Assembly: GCF_023983475.1 (NCBI RefSeq)
Contig: NZ_CP092712.1
Location: forward strand, 620,001 to 684,000
DNA length: 64,000 nt
From: Aliivibrio fischeri ATCC 7744 = JCM 18803 = DSM 507
GTDB lineage: Bacteria; Pseudomonadota; Gammaproteobacteria; Enterobacterales; Vibrionaceae
Reading direction: 5' to 3'
Below, in pieces: positions 1 through 8,656 of the stretch (the first letter of the stretch is position 1; every line of letters starts with the position of its first letter). Under the pieces are notes generated by a model that worked only from the letters and a program-made list of their open reading frames with translations, made no database searches and was not told where the DNA came from. Made by a program: the position numbers and the translations under genes.

Positions 1-466
<466 letters not shown>

Positions 467-558
467 ACAACACCCAAGGGGTTTTGAACGGATTTGAAGT
501 TGCAAGAAACGAATTGAATGTGATTAAGAACACAATAAGTTTTCCGAATTAAAGAATT

Positions 559-678
559 TGCTTGGCGACCATAGCATTATGGACCCACCTGATCCCATGC
601 CGAACTCAGAAGTGAAACGTAATAGCGCCGATGGTAGTGTGGGGTTTCCCCATGTGAGAGTAGGACATCGCCAGGCTT
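559..678 (+). rRNA. rrf: 5S ribosomal RNA
   Basis: A 120-base segment carrying the conserved 5S core CCATGCCGAACTCAGAAGTG and complementary ends (TGCTTGGCG against CGCCAGGCTT). It follows 23S by about 92 bases, the normal spacing in an rRNA operon. Ends were set by pairing of the terminal helix. Confidence 0.97.
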
Positions 679-756
679 CAAATTTATTTTCATTTTTTAA
701 AAAGTGAAGAAAAAAGTGTTATGAACACTTGTCAGCGACGACAAGTAGTCCACTGC

Positions 757-833
757 GGAGTGGTAGTTCAGTTGGTTAGAATACCGGCCTGTCACGCCGG
801 GGGTCGCGGGTTCGAGTCCCGTCCACTCCGCCA
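757..833 (+). tRNA. tRNA-Asp (anticodon GTC)
   Basis: A 77-base cloverleaf with the acceptor stem GGAGTGG/CCACTCC, a D-arm, the GTC anticodon at 791-793, the T-arm GGTTCGAGTCC and an encoded CCA end. It lies directly after 5S rRNA, as in many gamma-proteobacterial rRNA operons where Asp and Trp tRNAs are distal members. Confidence 0.98.
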
Positions 834-869
834 CTTATTTAGACAGAGTTAAGTCTTTAAAATAACTAC

Positions 870-946
<77 letters not shown>

Positions 947-1759
947 TACTTAAGAAGGCTCATATCGAAAGATATGAGCCTTTTTGCTATTTGCAGATTG
1001 AGAAAAGAGCAGCGGATTCCCCCACCATAAGAACGCGCGTGTTGGGAGTTCGAATCTCTCCACCCCTGCCATATTAAAGAAGGCTCATATCGAAAGATAT
1101 GAGCCTTTTTGCTATTTGCAGTTTAGGAAAGAGCAGCGGATTCTCCCACTATAAGAACACGCGTGTTGGGAGTTCGAATCTCTCCACCCCTGCCATACTT
1201 AAGAAGGCTCATATCGAAAGATATGAGCCTTTTTGTTATTTGCGGTTTAGGAAAGAGCAGCGGATTCTCCCACCATAAGAACACGCGTGTAGGGAGTTCG
1301 AATCTCTCCACCCCTGCCATACTTAAGAAGGCTCATATCGAGAGATATGAGCCTTTTTGCTATTTGCAGTTTAGGAAAGAGCAGCGGATTCCCCAGCCAT
1401 AAGAACACGCGTGTAGGGAGTTCGAATCTCTCCACCCCTGCCATACTTAAGAAGGTTCATATCGAAAGGTATGAGCCTTTTTGCTACTTGCAGTTTAGGA
1501 AATAACAGCGGATTCCCCCACCATAAGAACACGCGTGTAGGGAGTTCGAACCTCTCAACCTCTGTCATACTTAAGAAGGCTCATATCGAAAGATATGAGC
1601 CTTTTTGCTATTTGCAGTTTAGGAAAGAGCAGCGGATTCCCCGCCATAAGAACACGCGTGTAGGGAGTTCGAACCTCTCCATCCCTGCCATATTAAAGAA
1701 GGCTCATATCGGAAGATATGAGCTTTTTTGCTATTTGCGATTTAGAAAAGAGTTATGGA
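947..1759 (+). repeat. tandem array of about 124-bp units: tRNA-Trp 3' halves plus terminators
   Basis: After the intact tRNA-Trp the sequence repeats with a period of 123-125 bases. Each unit holds AGAGCAGCGGATTC from the tRNA D/anticodon side, a changed anticodon segment (CCACCATAAGAACAC in place of the CCA anticodon loop), the intact T-arm and 3' acceptor ending CTGCCA, and the terminator hairpin with T-run. Truncated tRNA copies end at 1071, 1195, 1319, 1443, 1567 and 1690. The 5' acceptor strand is missing in all, so none can fold as a tRNA. Copies 1-2 keep GTGTTGGGAG like the parent, copies 3-6 share GTGTAGGGAG, and copies 5-6 have T-arm changes, suggesting stepwise duplication. The array stops at the 3' end of the pilE gene. 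Short ORFs on either strand here are repeat artefacts. Confidence 0.93.
957..985 (+). terminator. rho-independent terminator after tRNA-Trp
   Basis: Perfect 10-bp stem GGCTCATATC / GATATGAGCC with a GAAA loop, followed by five T. It ends the rRNA-tRNA operon. The same hairpin recurs in each unit of the tandem array that follows. Confidence 0.93.
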
Positions 1760-2233
1760 TTACCAACAGGTTGGAAGTGCCCCTGTGCCGACACCTCCTG
1801 CATTTAAAGTTAAAGTACCGCAACTATCGCTATCTTGGCCTAAATCGCTTTGTGGGATTGCTGAAAGCTTATAAATATTCATTCCTGAGTTAGTCAAACT
1901 GTAAGATATTGAATATCGTTTATCATTAATTTTACACACACTATCATCTAAACAAGCTCCAGTATTTTTATCAATTGTAAGTTCTAAGAGTGCTTGATAT
2001 TTTTCTTTTGCCGTGCTTTCCGTTCTTTCTGGATACTCACTCTCTATATGAAGTTGTATTTTTGTTAGTACTTCTAAGGCTTCAGCTCTGTGACTTTTTA
2101 AAACATATGATGTATAGCTTGGATAACTTATTGCACTTAGAATTGCAATGATTGCAAGAACGATTAGCAATTCGACTAATGTCACGCCTTTTTGAAATAC
2201 ACATGTGTTCTTACTATTAATTATTCGAATCAT
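1760..2233 (-). CDS. pilE: type IV minor pilin, PilE-like
   Basis: A 157-residue prepilin. It has a 17-residue basic leader ending in Gly, then VTLVELLIVLAIIAIL: a class III signal for the prepilin peptidase PilD, with Glu at mature position 5, continuing into the N-terminal hydrophobic helix. The C-terminal part has the Cys pair and the Cys-Trp ending typical of PilE-type minor pilins, which form the disulfide loop. It is transcribed away from fimT-pilW-pilX-pilV and together they would prime assembly of the type IV (DNA uptake) pilus; in V. cholerae a similar minor pilin set serves competence. The stop codon lies at the edge of the tRNA-Trp repeat array, but the protein appears complete. 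Confidence 0.85.
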   Translation of the reverse strand: MIRIINSKNTCVFQKGVTLVELLIVLAIIAILSAISYPSYTSYVLKSHRAEALEVLTKIQLHIESEYPERTESTAKEKYQALLELTIDKNTGACLDDSVCKINDKRYSISYSLTNSGMNIYKLSAIPQSDLGQDSDSCGTLTLNAGGVGTGALPTCW

Positions 2234-2336
2234 TTCGATAACTCATTGAAATTGAATATACCTACTTTTAATCGGTGTTACTCTCTCAAGCAAGATGAAA
2301 TATCCATAATGAAAATGTTGCAAAGGAAATTGCGAA

Positions 2337-2837
2337 ATGCCTCGCGGGTTTACTCTGTTCGAACTAGTTATCAGTATTGCTGTACTGTCTATTTTATTAA
2401 TGGCGGCAGGGCCTAGTTTTACTCGTTTATTGGAAGATCAAAGTGTAAAACGATTTGCGGGAGAGATTGAAGGTTTTTTTATTCAAGCTAAATCTGAATC
2501 TGTTTTACAAAATAAAAAGTTAAATTTATTTTATATAGATGACTCAGTAAGTTGGATTATCTCTTTAAATCCTGAAGGTTCTTCTGTTGCAACTATTGCT
2601 GAAGCAAAAAATACATCATTAGCATTTATAAAATCACTTAATCACCCCAATATAACAATGTCATCTAGTATATCAGTTCTAACTTTTGATCCTGTTAGAG
2701 CAACGCCTAATCTATCGAGAAGTTTTTATTTTTATAAAGATAACAATAAAAAGTTAAAATTATCTGTTCATAATATTACAGGTCGAATTAAGTTATGTGG
2801 ACTTGAGGGGGCTTTTTATGGTTATAAAAAATGTTAA
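2337..2837 (+). CDS. fimT: type IV minor pilin, FimT/GspH family
   Basis: A 166-residue prepilin-like protein with a very short leader (MPRG) followed by FTLFELVISIAVLSILL, giving Glu at mature position 5 and a transmembrane helix. The remainder fits a GspH/FimT pseudopilin domain. It is the first gene of fimT-pilW-pilX-pilV and overlaps pilW by 20 bases. The family is a minor component of type IV pili and may bind DNA during uptake in some species; that role is not shown by this sequence. Low GC and Lys/Asn-rich, like the rest of the cluster. Confidence 0.83.
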   Translation: MPRGFTLFELVISIAVLSILLMAAGPSFTRLLEDQSVKRFAGEIEGFFIQAKSESVLQNKKLNLFYIDDSVSWIISLNPEGSSVATIAEAKNTSLAFIKSLNHPNITMSSSISVLTFDPVRATPNLSRSFYFYKDNNKKLKLSVHNITGRIKLCGLEGAFYGYKKC

Positions 2838-3417
2838 TCGTAAACAATATGGAGCGTCATTGATAGAACTTCTAATTGCCTCTTCTATTGGTTTGGTAGC
2901 TTTAATGTTGGTTGGGAATATTTACATTAAAGGACAGAAGATCTATGCAGAAAGAAGTCAAAATCTATTATTAGTTCAAGAGTTAAATGATGCTTTACGG
3001 TTTATAAAAGAAGAAAGTCAACGAGCAGGGTATCAAGGTGGTAGTTCTGACCTCGCAATATTATCGGGCGCAAATGATATTATTCATGTTTCAGGAGCTC
3101 AATTAAGTTTTATTTATCAGTTGGAGCCTGCAGCATCATCTGCGTGGCGTTTTGCTTCTTTTAAGTATGATTCAAATACAATAAAAATCTGCTCTAGAAA
3201 AAATATGAATCATATTCCTGATATTAACTATTTACCACAATGCTTATCATTAATTGATAATAACATCATAAATGTGTCGAGTTTCACTCTTAATTATACA
3301 CACCTAGGTAATTCTGTGAGCTCGGGCTATTTAACTATTTCAACAACAGCCGAACTAAAAAATACAAATCATCAGTACTCTTCTGAAATCAAAATACAAC
3401 AAAGGAACTGGAAATGA
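2818..3417 (+). CDS. pilW: type IV minor pilin, PilW-like
   Basis: 199 residues from the ATG at 2818. This start is chosen over one 21 bases upstream because GAGGGG lies seven bases before it. The N-terminus NRKQYG|ASLIELLIASSIGLVAL is a prepilin cleavage site with Glu at mature position 5 and a hydrophobic helix. The order after fimT and before pilX matches minor pilin operons of Vibrio and Pseudomonas. The C-terminal half is too divergent to assign by eye, so PilW rests on N-terminus plus position. Confidence 0.78.
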   Translation: MVIKNVNRKQYGASLIELLIASSIGLVALMLVGNIYIKGQKIYAERSQNLLLVQELNDALRFIKEESQRAGYQGGSSDLAILSGANDIIHVSGAQLSFIYQLEPAASSAWRFASFKYDSNTIKICSRKNMNHIPDINYLPQCLSLIDNNIINVSSFTLNYTHLGNSVSSGYLTISTTAELKNTNHQYSSEIKIQQRNWK

Positions 3418-4679
3418 ATAAAAAGCAAAGGGGGGCAATAACCTTACTCGTTTCTAGCTGTATTTTAATGGCTTCTTTAATTTTATCTTTAGGAAGCTAT
3501 AAACATATTTTTTATCAAGTAAAACGAGCTCAAAATGAGGTCGAGGCAAGAAAAGGGTACTGGGCTGCTGAAGGTGGTGTTGAGTGCGTATTTTCAAAAG
3601 TATTTATATTAGGAACAGTTCCTAGTGGAGTGATCAGTGAGTGTGCTCCTTTAAATTTAGATTCTTTATCAATAGCATCGACTGCTCATTATCTTATTAA
3701 TGCTCAAAAATCCTCTCAGATTGTAAAAAAAGAATTCATGCTAGGTGGAGATGGTGGTGATGGTGCAATTAAATCTGCTTCTAATTTATATTTTTATACA
3801 AGTGTGACTTTTACATCTCCTGATCCTGTAAAGCTAGGAGCAGATGGATGGGAATGTGTAGCGGTAAGATATAAGGATAAGATTGGTGCTTTTGGTGCAG
3901 TTAAAAATGCAGGAGTAAATCATAGCGTTAAACCTAGTAGTGATTTTGATAACCAAGGTAAAGATTGTAGTCCTGACCATAAAACAGATTCAGCTGCTGG
4001 TAGTTCTAATTTCAAGTCGGATTTTCTAAGAGATGGTAAGATTTCACCGTTTAAGGATTTATTTGGTATAGAACCAAGTGACCATAACGTGATTCGAGAT
4101 AATGGAAAGTTTGATATTTTATATGGTTCAGGAAGTGGAAATGATAAACGTTTATCTGAATGTGGAACTAAATTAAAAGATAGGATTAATGCAGGTAAAG
4201 CATATATTTGGGTTGAGGGTAGTTGTGAGATTACTTCGGCTCAATATGAAGGTTTCTCAGAAGCTATGAATAAGAGTAAAAATGGTGCCTTTATTGTTAT
4301 TCATGATGGCTCTTTGTCAATAATGGGAGCACCTTCAGGTACCACAGCCAAAGATATGAAAGGAGTTATTTTTCATTTTAATCATGATTATGCAGTTCCT
4401 ACAGATGGAAGTAATTGGAATGGAACAGATGCATATAGTAAATTATACCCTCACGGAGGAAAGCCTAACTCATTATTCCCACCAGAATTTTTATCTACGG
4501 CCTCTTTTTATCAACATGGTGCATTTACACTGTTAGGTGGACAATTTTTTGATACAAAAAATCAATCGGCTATTTTTTATACGAGTTCAAATTTTAAATA
4601 TAACAGTGATATTGTGAATGAATTAGTTTCTGGTCTTGCACAACCTCGATGGGTAAAAGGATCTTGGCATGATTTCTAA
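3414..4679 (+). CDS. pilX: PilX-like type IV pilus assembly protein, unusually long
   Basis: 421 residues. The N-terminus KQRGAITLLVSSCILMASLI has a Gly before the cleavage point and a membrane helix but lacks Glu at mature position 5, as is usual for PilX and its secretion homologue GspK. Typical PilX proteins are under about 200 residues; this one carries some 250 more, Gly/Ser/Asp-rich with several Cys, of unrecognised fold. The start overlaps the pilW stop (ATGA) and the end overlaps pilV by 11 bases, so translation is coupled. No PilY1 adhesin gene is present nearby; whether the extra region does an equivalent tip job is speculation. Confidence 0.75.
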   Translation: MNKKQRGAITLLVSSCILMASLILSLGSYKHIFYQVKRAQNEVEARKGYWAAEGGVECVFSKVFILGTVPSGVISECAPLNLDSLSIASTAHYLINAQKSSQIVKKEFMLGGDGGDGAIKSASNLYFYTSVTFTSPDPVKLGADGWECVAVRYKDKIGAFGAVKNAGVNHSVKPSSDFDNQGKDCSPDHKTDSAAGSSNFKSDFLRDGKISPFKDLFGIEPSDHNVIRDNGKFDILYGSGSGNDKRLSECGTKLKDRINAGKAYIWVEGSCEITSAQYEGFSEAMNKSKNGAFIVIHDGSLSIMGAPSGTTAKDMKGVIFHFNHDYAVPTDGSNWNGTDAYSKLYPHGGKPNSLFPPEFLSTASFYQHGAFTLLGGQFFDTKNQSAIFYTSSNFKYNSDIVNELVSGLAQPRWVKGSWHDF

Positions 4680-5097
4680 ACAAAAAGGGTTTAGTTTACT
4701 TGAGGTTTTGATTTCATTTGTTTTATTAATTGTTGGTGTTTTAGGCTTAATAAAACTACAAGTCTTTGTAGATAAAAAATCAGAATATGCAGCGAATAGT
4801 ATACAAGCGTTATATGCGGCAGAGTCTAAACTTGAATACTTTAGAACTCGCTCTATGGACGGTAGTGCTGATGGGACCATTGCATTTGATACCATCGTAA
4901 CTCAGGCGACACCAGAGTTAATTAATGGATATAAAGTAAGTTGGGAAGTAAAAGATAGCATGCCCACAGTGATTTCTGGTGCAAATGTAGCGACGTTAAA
5001 AGAAGTGAGTATTAAAGCCGAGTGGCTTGACCGTTGGAATGAGACCAAAAATGTTACACTGCAAACCATGATATCCAGATATAGTGAATTTAATTAA
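4669..5097 (+). CDS. pilV: type IV minor pilin, PilV-like
   Basis: 142 residues with leader MISKQKG and mature N-terminus FSLLEVLISFVLLIVGVLGL: a clear prepilin signal with Glu at mature position 5. It is the last gene of the minor pilin operon. The IS982-family element begins at the last base of its stop codon: the codon reads TAA now, and rejoining the flanks would make it TAG, so the protein is unaltered. The operon terminator now lies beyond the IS. Confidence 0.82.
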   Translation: MISKQKGFSLLEVLISFVLLIVGVLGLIKLQVFVDKKSEYAANSIQALYAAESKLEYFRTRSMDGSADGTIAFDTIVTQATPELINGYKVSWEVKDSMPTVISGANVATLKEVSIKAEWLDRWNETKNVTLQTMISRYSEFN

Positions 5098-6096
5098 CCT
5101 GAATTCTGGATAAAAAATGCTTTAAGCGAGGATTAGTTCAAATTCACATTCTGATAGTTTAATGCGTGGCTTTTGTTTTTTAAACAATAAGCCACAACGC
5201 CTGAAATTACATTTAGCATGAAACCAGTCACGCTACGATGACGGCTATGTTCAATTTGAGAGATATTCTTCAATTGGTCATTTATCGTTTCGATAATGTA
5301 TCTCTTTGATAACATAGCCTTATCAAAAGCACTTATCTCTTTTGCTTTCATGTTTTTTCGCGAGGTAGTCACTAAATCGACATCAGAGTTCTTTAAGCTC
5401 TCACTCAACTTTTTACCTATGTACCCTTTATCAGCGTACAATTTTCCCGAGAGTTCTTTGCATAAATCAGGTACAGGAGTCCTATCATTTACATTGCCAG
5501 CTGTGATTTTCAGCGAAATAATTTCTCCAAGATGGTTAATCAATAAATGAAGTTTGAAGCCGAAAAACCATCCCATGGTACCTTTTCCTCTTTTCGCAAC
5601 ACCATCAAAGACTTTATGGCGAGGAATTCGAATGTTATGGCATACTTTAAGACTCGTGGAGTCAACAAAAGCAATGCCAGTCGGCTTACCTTTGATAGAT
5701 TGAAAATAGGCACACATTGGGGCGATTAGGCTAGGCATTTTGCTCACAAATCGAGTGTAGCTAAGTAAATTTGGAAAGTATCCTTTCCAATATTGATGAA
5801 CTAACCCGATATAGAAGTTCTTGAAATCTCTATGATTTGATTGATGAAAAGCGATGACAATAGTCATACATTCACTAGTAGACATTACTGACTGACGCTT
5901 TCTTTTTCTCTCACTAGCCTCAACAAGGTATTTTTCCCATTGAGATAAGAATTGATAACAAAAATCATCGACATCACAAAATATATCAACTAATTTATTC
6001 ATCTTGCCCACCTTTTAAAATACGTTCAAATAATTCTTGGTCGAAAGATCTGATCGTTAGGTGGGCAATTAGTTCAGCCTTATCCAGAATTCAGGT
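5097..6096 (-). mobile_element. IS982-family insertion sequence, complete, with 6-bp target duplication
   Basis: A 1000-bp element with perfect 17-bp terminal inverted repeats: ACCTGAATTCTGGATAA at 5097-5113 and its reverse complement at 6080-6096. A direct duplication TAATTA flanks it (5091-5096 and 6097-6102). Size, the AC ends and the single DDE transposase fit family IS982. Perfect ends and an intact transposase suggest a recent and possibly active copy. Confidence 0.93.
5133..6002 (-). CDS. IS982-family transposase
   Basis: 289 residues from the ATG at 6002, preceded by AGGTGGGCAAG; a GTG nine bases upstream is the alternative. A DDE nuclease triad can be read: Asp in AFVDSTSLKVC, Asp in YADKGYIGKKL and Glu in RYIIETINDQL, with the arrangement seen in IS982 transposases. 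It catalyses cut-and-paste or copying transposition of the surrounding element. The reading frame is complete and fills nearly the whole IS, transcribed opposite to the pil operon. Confidence 0.92.
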   Translation of the reverse strand: MNKLVDIFCDVDDFCYQFLSQWEKYLVEASERKRKRQSVMSTSECMTIVIAFHQSNHRDFKNFYIGLVHQYWKGYFPNLLSYTRFVSKMPSLIAPMCAYFQSIKGKPTGIAFVDSTSLKVCHNIRIPRHKVFDGVAKRGKGTMGWFFGFKLHLLINHLGEIISLKITAGNVNDRTPVPDLCKELSGKLYADKGYIGKKLSESLKNSDVDLVTTSRKNMKAKEISAFDKAMLSKRYIIETINDQLKNISQIEHSRHRSVTGFMLNVISGVVAYCLKNKSHALNYQNVNLN

Positions 6097-6097
6097 T

Positions 6098-6133
6098 AAT
6101 TAGGTTCAAACATTATGCTTGAACCTAATTTTT
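6098..6133 (+). terminator. terminator of the pil operon, separated from it by the IS
   Basis: A 12-bp inverted repeat AATTAGGTTCAA / TTGAACCTAATT with a nine-base loop and a short T-run on the plus strand. The left arm contains part of the IS target duplication, so in the ancestral sequence the hairpin directly followed the pilV stop codon. Confidence 0.75.
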
Positions 6134-6139
6134 CATCAA

Positions 6140-7291
6140 TCACCCAACAAAAGGCAACACACCACCTGCAATAATAAAGAAGCTAACTAATCCAACGATT
6201 GGAAGTTTAGCCACTTTTAATAGCGCAAAGCCGATAAGCACTAACGCCATATCTAAGCCAGAATTAACAGCGCTTGTGAATACTGGATCATACAACGCAG
6301 AAATTAGTAATCCCACAACTGCTGCATTAATACCAATAATCGCTCCAGAAAGTGCTGGCTTTTTAGCAAGTACTTGCCAGTGGTTAAATACACCAAGAAC
6401 CAATAAGAAACCCGGTAAGAAAATAGCAACTGTGGCAATGATAGCGCCAAGTACTGGTTGCTCACTCCATAGCTCGTAACCTAAGAAAGTTGCAAAAGTA
6501 AACATTGGTCCAGGTACAGCCTGTGCAGCTGCGTAGCCAGTTAAGAAGCTATCTGTGCTAACTTGGTCGCCAACAATATTTTGTAGTAACGGTAGAACAA
6601 CGTGACCGCCACCAAACACCAAACTACCAGCTTGGAAAAAGTCTGAAAATAAACCAAGTAGCGGTGAGTAACTTACAACTGTAGGTAATACAAAAAAGCA
6701 TAAAGCAAAGATAATTAAAGGAAGCCAATTGATGCCTTTTGAGTCTTGTTCAATTTGCTCTTTATCATCTGATTTTAAGTAAAAACGTCCAATCAGTGTC
6801 GCAATAAATAATGCGAGCAATTGAGTTGTGATAGACGGTAAAATCAGTAACAACGTTGCTGTCATTATACAAAGGAAGACGGTGAGCTTATCTTTACAGA
6901 AACTTTTATACATTCCCATAATAGCATCAGCAACGACGACGACAGCGAGTAATTTTAAGCCGTGAATAACACCTTCAAAAACGTCATTACCAAAAAATGA
7001 GTGACTGATATTCGCAAGTAATACCATGATAAGAATAGACGGTAATGTAAAGCTAATTGAAGCTAATAAAGCCCCCAGAAGGCCTTTGCGGTGGTAACCT
7101 AATGCAAAACCTACTTGGCTTGAGCCTGGTCCTGGTAAAAATTGGCTTAATGCGATTAATTGAGCATATTCTTCTTCACTAATCCATCCACGCTTTTGAA
7201 CAAATTCATTTCTAAAGTAACCAATGTGGGCAGCTGGCCCACCAAAGCTTACCCAGCCTAACAAAAAAAATCGTTTAAATATTTCAAACAT
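6140..7291 (-). CDS. chrA: ChrA-family chromate transporter
   Basis: 383 residues and about ten hydrophobic segments, organised as two homologous halves. Each half opens with the CHR-family signature: GWVSFGGPAAHIGYF near residue 12 and GSLVFGGGHVVLPLL near residue 220, with PGP motifs (LPGPGSSQVG, VPGPMFTFA). The family exports chromate, or exchanges it with sulfate, across the inner membrane; the real substrate in a marine bacterium is not known from sequence. It is divergent from a LysR-type gene 110 bases away, which is its likely regulator. Confidence 0.88.
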   Translation of the reverse strand: MFEIFKRFFLLGWVSFGGPAAHIGYFRNEFVQKRGWISEEEYAQLIALSQFLPGPGSSQVGFALGYHRKGLLGALLASISFTLPSILIMVLLANISHSFFGNDVFEGVIHGLKLLAVVVVADAIMGMYKSFCKDKLTVFLCIMTATLLLILPSITTQLLALFIATLIGRFYLKSDDKEQIEQDSKGINWLPLIIFALCFFVLPTVVSYSPLLGLFSDFFQAGSLVFGGGHVVLPLLQNIVGDQVSTDSFLTGYAAAQAVPGPMFTFATFLGYELWSEQPVLGAIIATVAIFLPGFLLVLGVFNHWQVLAKKPALSGAIIGINAAVVGLLISALYDPVFTSAVNSGLDMALVLIGFALLKVAKLPIVGLVSFFIIAGGVLPFVG

Positions 7292-7400
7292 AATCTACTC
7301 AGCTTTTGATGTGTGATCCAATTTTGGATATTCAATTTTGATGAGTTCAAGATTACGAGTTACTATAAAATTATTCAAATCGATTGTATTGTTATTAACT

Positions 7401-8333
7401 ATGAATGAAATTAATTGGAAGGCGGTAGACTTAAATTTATTAGTCGCTTTTAGCACTTTAATGGAAACCAAAAGCGTTTCACTCGCTGCAAATAAATTGT
7501 TTGTGGGTCAATCAGCGATGAGTCATAGCCTTTCTCGTCTGCGTGAGTTACTACATGATCCTTTGTTTGAAAGACAAGGGCATCAAATGATCCCTACAGC
7601 AAAAGCAATTCAATTATATCCTTTAGTTAATAAAGTATTACAAACGATCTCTGGTGATATTTTAAAGGTGGATACGTTTGAAGCGAGTGAGTTTACCGGT
7701 ACTTTTAAAATAGGGATGACGGATTACGCAGAACTTCTTTTTGCTGCAGATATTTTTGATGCCATTCATCGATTAGCGCCCAATGCGCAACTTTGTTTTA
7801 CTACGGTAGATAAAGCTAACTATCAAGATCGTTTTGATTCCGAACCATTAGATCTTGTTATTGGAAGCATGAAACCAGAATTAAAAGAATTTCAATATCA
7901 AACGTTATACACAGAAAAGCACGTATGTATGTGGGATGGACAGCGACATTCGTTTAGTTCGCCAATCACTCTTGATGATTATATTTCTTTGCCCCACGCA
8001 TTAGTCAGCCCTGATGGTGCATTAAAAACAGGGGTAGATAAAGAGTTAAAAGCATTAGGAGTGAGTCGTTCTGTTAGTGTGGCCTCTAAGCATTTTTTAA
8101 CCATAAGACATTTAATGAAAAAAAGAGATTTAATTTGTGTGGTTCCTGAGTTGATGGCTCAGTTAGATCTTTTTTCTGAAAAATTGGTGCATTCAGAGCC
8201 ACCAATTAATGTTGGGGAATTTGATATTCAATTGATTTGGCAGACGAGAAATAAAGAAAATAAACGCTATCAATGGCTTAAAGAGTTACTTATTCAAACC
8301 ATTGAGAAAAGCGTTGCCGTTTATAGGGCGTAG
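7401..8333 (+). CDS. LysR-family transcriptional regulator, next to chrA
   Basis: 310 residues from the ATG at 7401 (MNEINWKAVDLNLLVAF), where family similarity begins. An in-frame start at 7338/7341 would add about 20 poorly conserved residues. Residues 8-65 form the winged helix-turn-helix (SVSLAANKLFVGQSAMSHSL), followed by a periplasmic-binding-like effector domain. The divergent placement to chrA suggests it controls that gene; the effector is unknown. No strong ribosome binding site is visible before 7401, so the start remains uncertain. Confidence 0.87.
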   Translation: MNEINWKAVDLNLLVAFSTLMETKSVSLAANKLFVGQSAMSHSLSRLRELLHDPLFERQGHQMIPTAKAIQLYPLVNKVLQTISGDILKVDTFEASEFTGTFKIGMTDYAELLFAADIFDAIHRLAPNAQLCFTTVDKANYQDRFDSEPLDLVIGSMKPELKEFQYQTLYTEKHVCMWDGQRHSFSSPITLDDYISLPHALVSPDGALKTGVDKELKALGVSRSVSVASKHFLTIRHLMKKRDLICVVPELMAQLDLFSEKLVHSEPPINVGEFDIQLIWQTRNKENKRYQWLKELLIQTIEKSVAVYRA

Positions 8334-8351
8334 TATGAGTTTTTCTAATTT

Positions 8352-8540
8352 CTATCGCCCAAAAGCGTCTTTAATTTTTTCATCTGTTTTATATTGGCTT
8401 AGAGCATAAACAGACCAAATAGCAGCAGGGATCCAACCAATTAATGTGATTTGTAAGATAAGACAAATAATTCCGCTAAATGGACGTCCTATCGTAAAAA
8501 ACTGTAACCAAGGCAGTAATAAAGCAAGTAGTAGTCTCAT
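8352..8540 (-). CDS. small Pmp3/YqaE-family membrane protein
   Basis: 62 residues with two transmembrane helices separated by a short turn; RPFSGIICLILQITLIGWIPAAIW matches the Pmp3/UPF0057 pattern of a second helix with GWIP. In yeast and plants this family affects membrane potential and salt tolerance; the bacterial role is poorly defined. AGGAAA lies before the ATG. It converges on the LysR gene upstream. It is probably separate from dapD because a terminator lies between them. Confidence 0.72.
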   Translation of the reverse strand: MRLLLALLLPWLQFFTIGRPFSGIICLILQITLIGWIPAAIWSVYALSQYKTDEKIKDAFGR

Positions 8541-8555
8541 TTCGTTTCCTATATC

Positions 8556-8593
8556 AATAAAAAATGGCCAGTAACAATTACGCTACTGGCCAT
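8556..8593 (-). terminator. rho-independent terminator of dapD
   Basis: A 10-bp perfect stem (ATGGCCAGTA / TACTGGCCAT, 8564-8573 with 8584-8593) with the T-run on the minus strand, downstream of dapD. Confidence 0.85.
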
Positions 8594-8656
8594 AAGATTA
8601 CCTTGGTCTTTATGAATAGAGTGTGAATACCTTATTCATATAATCCAGTTAAAAAA

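Noticed and set aside
1006-1690. Additional tRNA genes in the array
   Set aside because: Only the 3' half is present; the 5' acceptor strand and a proper D-arm are missing, and the anticodon loop is replaced.
4623-4895. Minus-strand ORF of 90 codons across pilX/pilV
   Set aside because: Lies opposite two well-supported overlapping pilin genes, with no start signal or family features.
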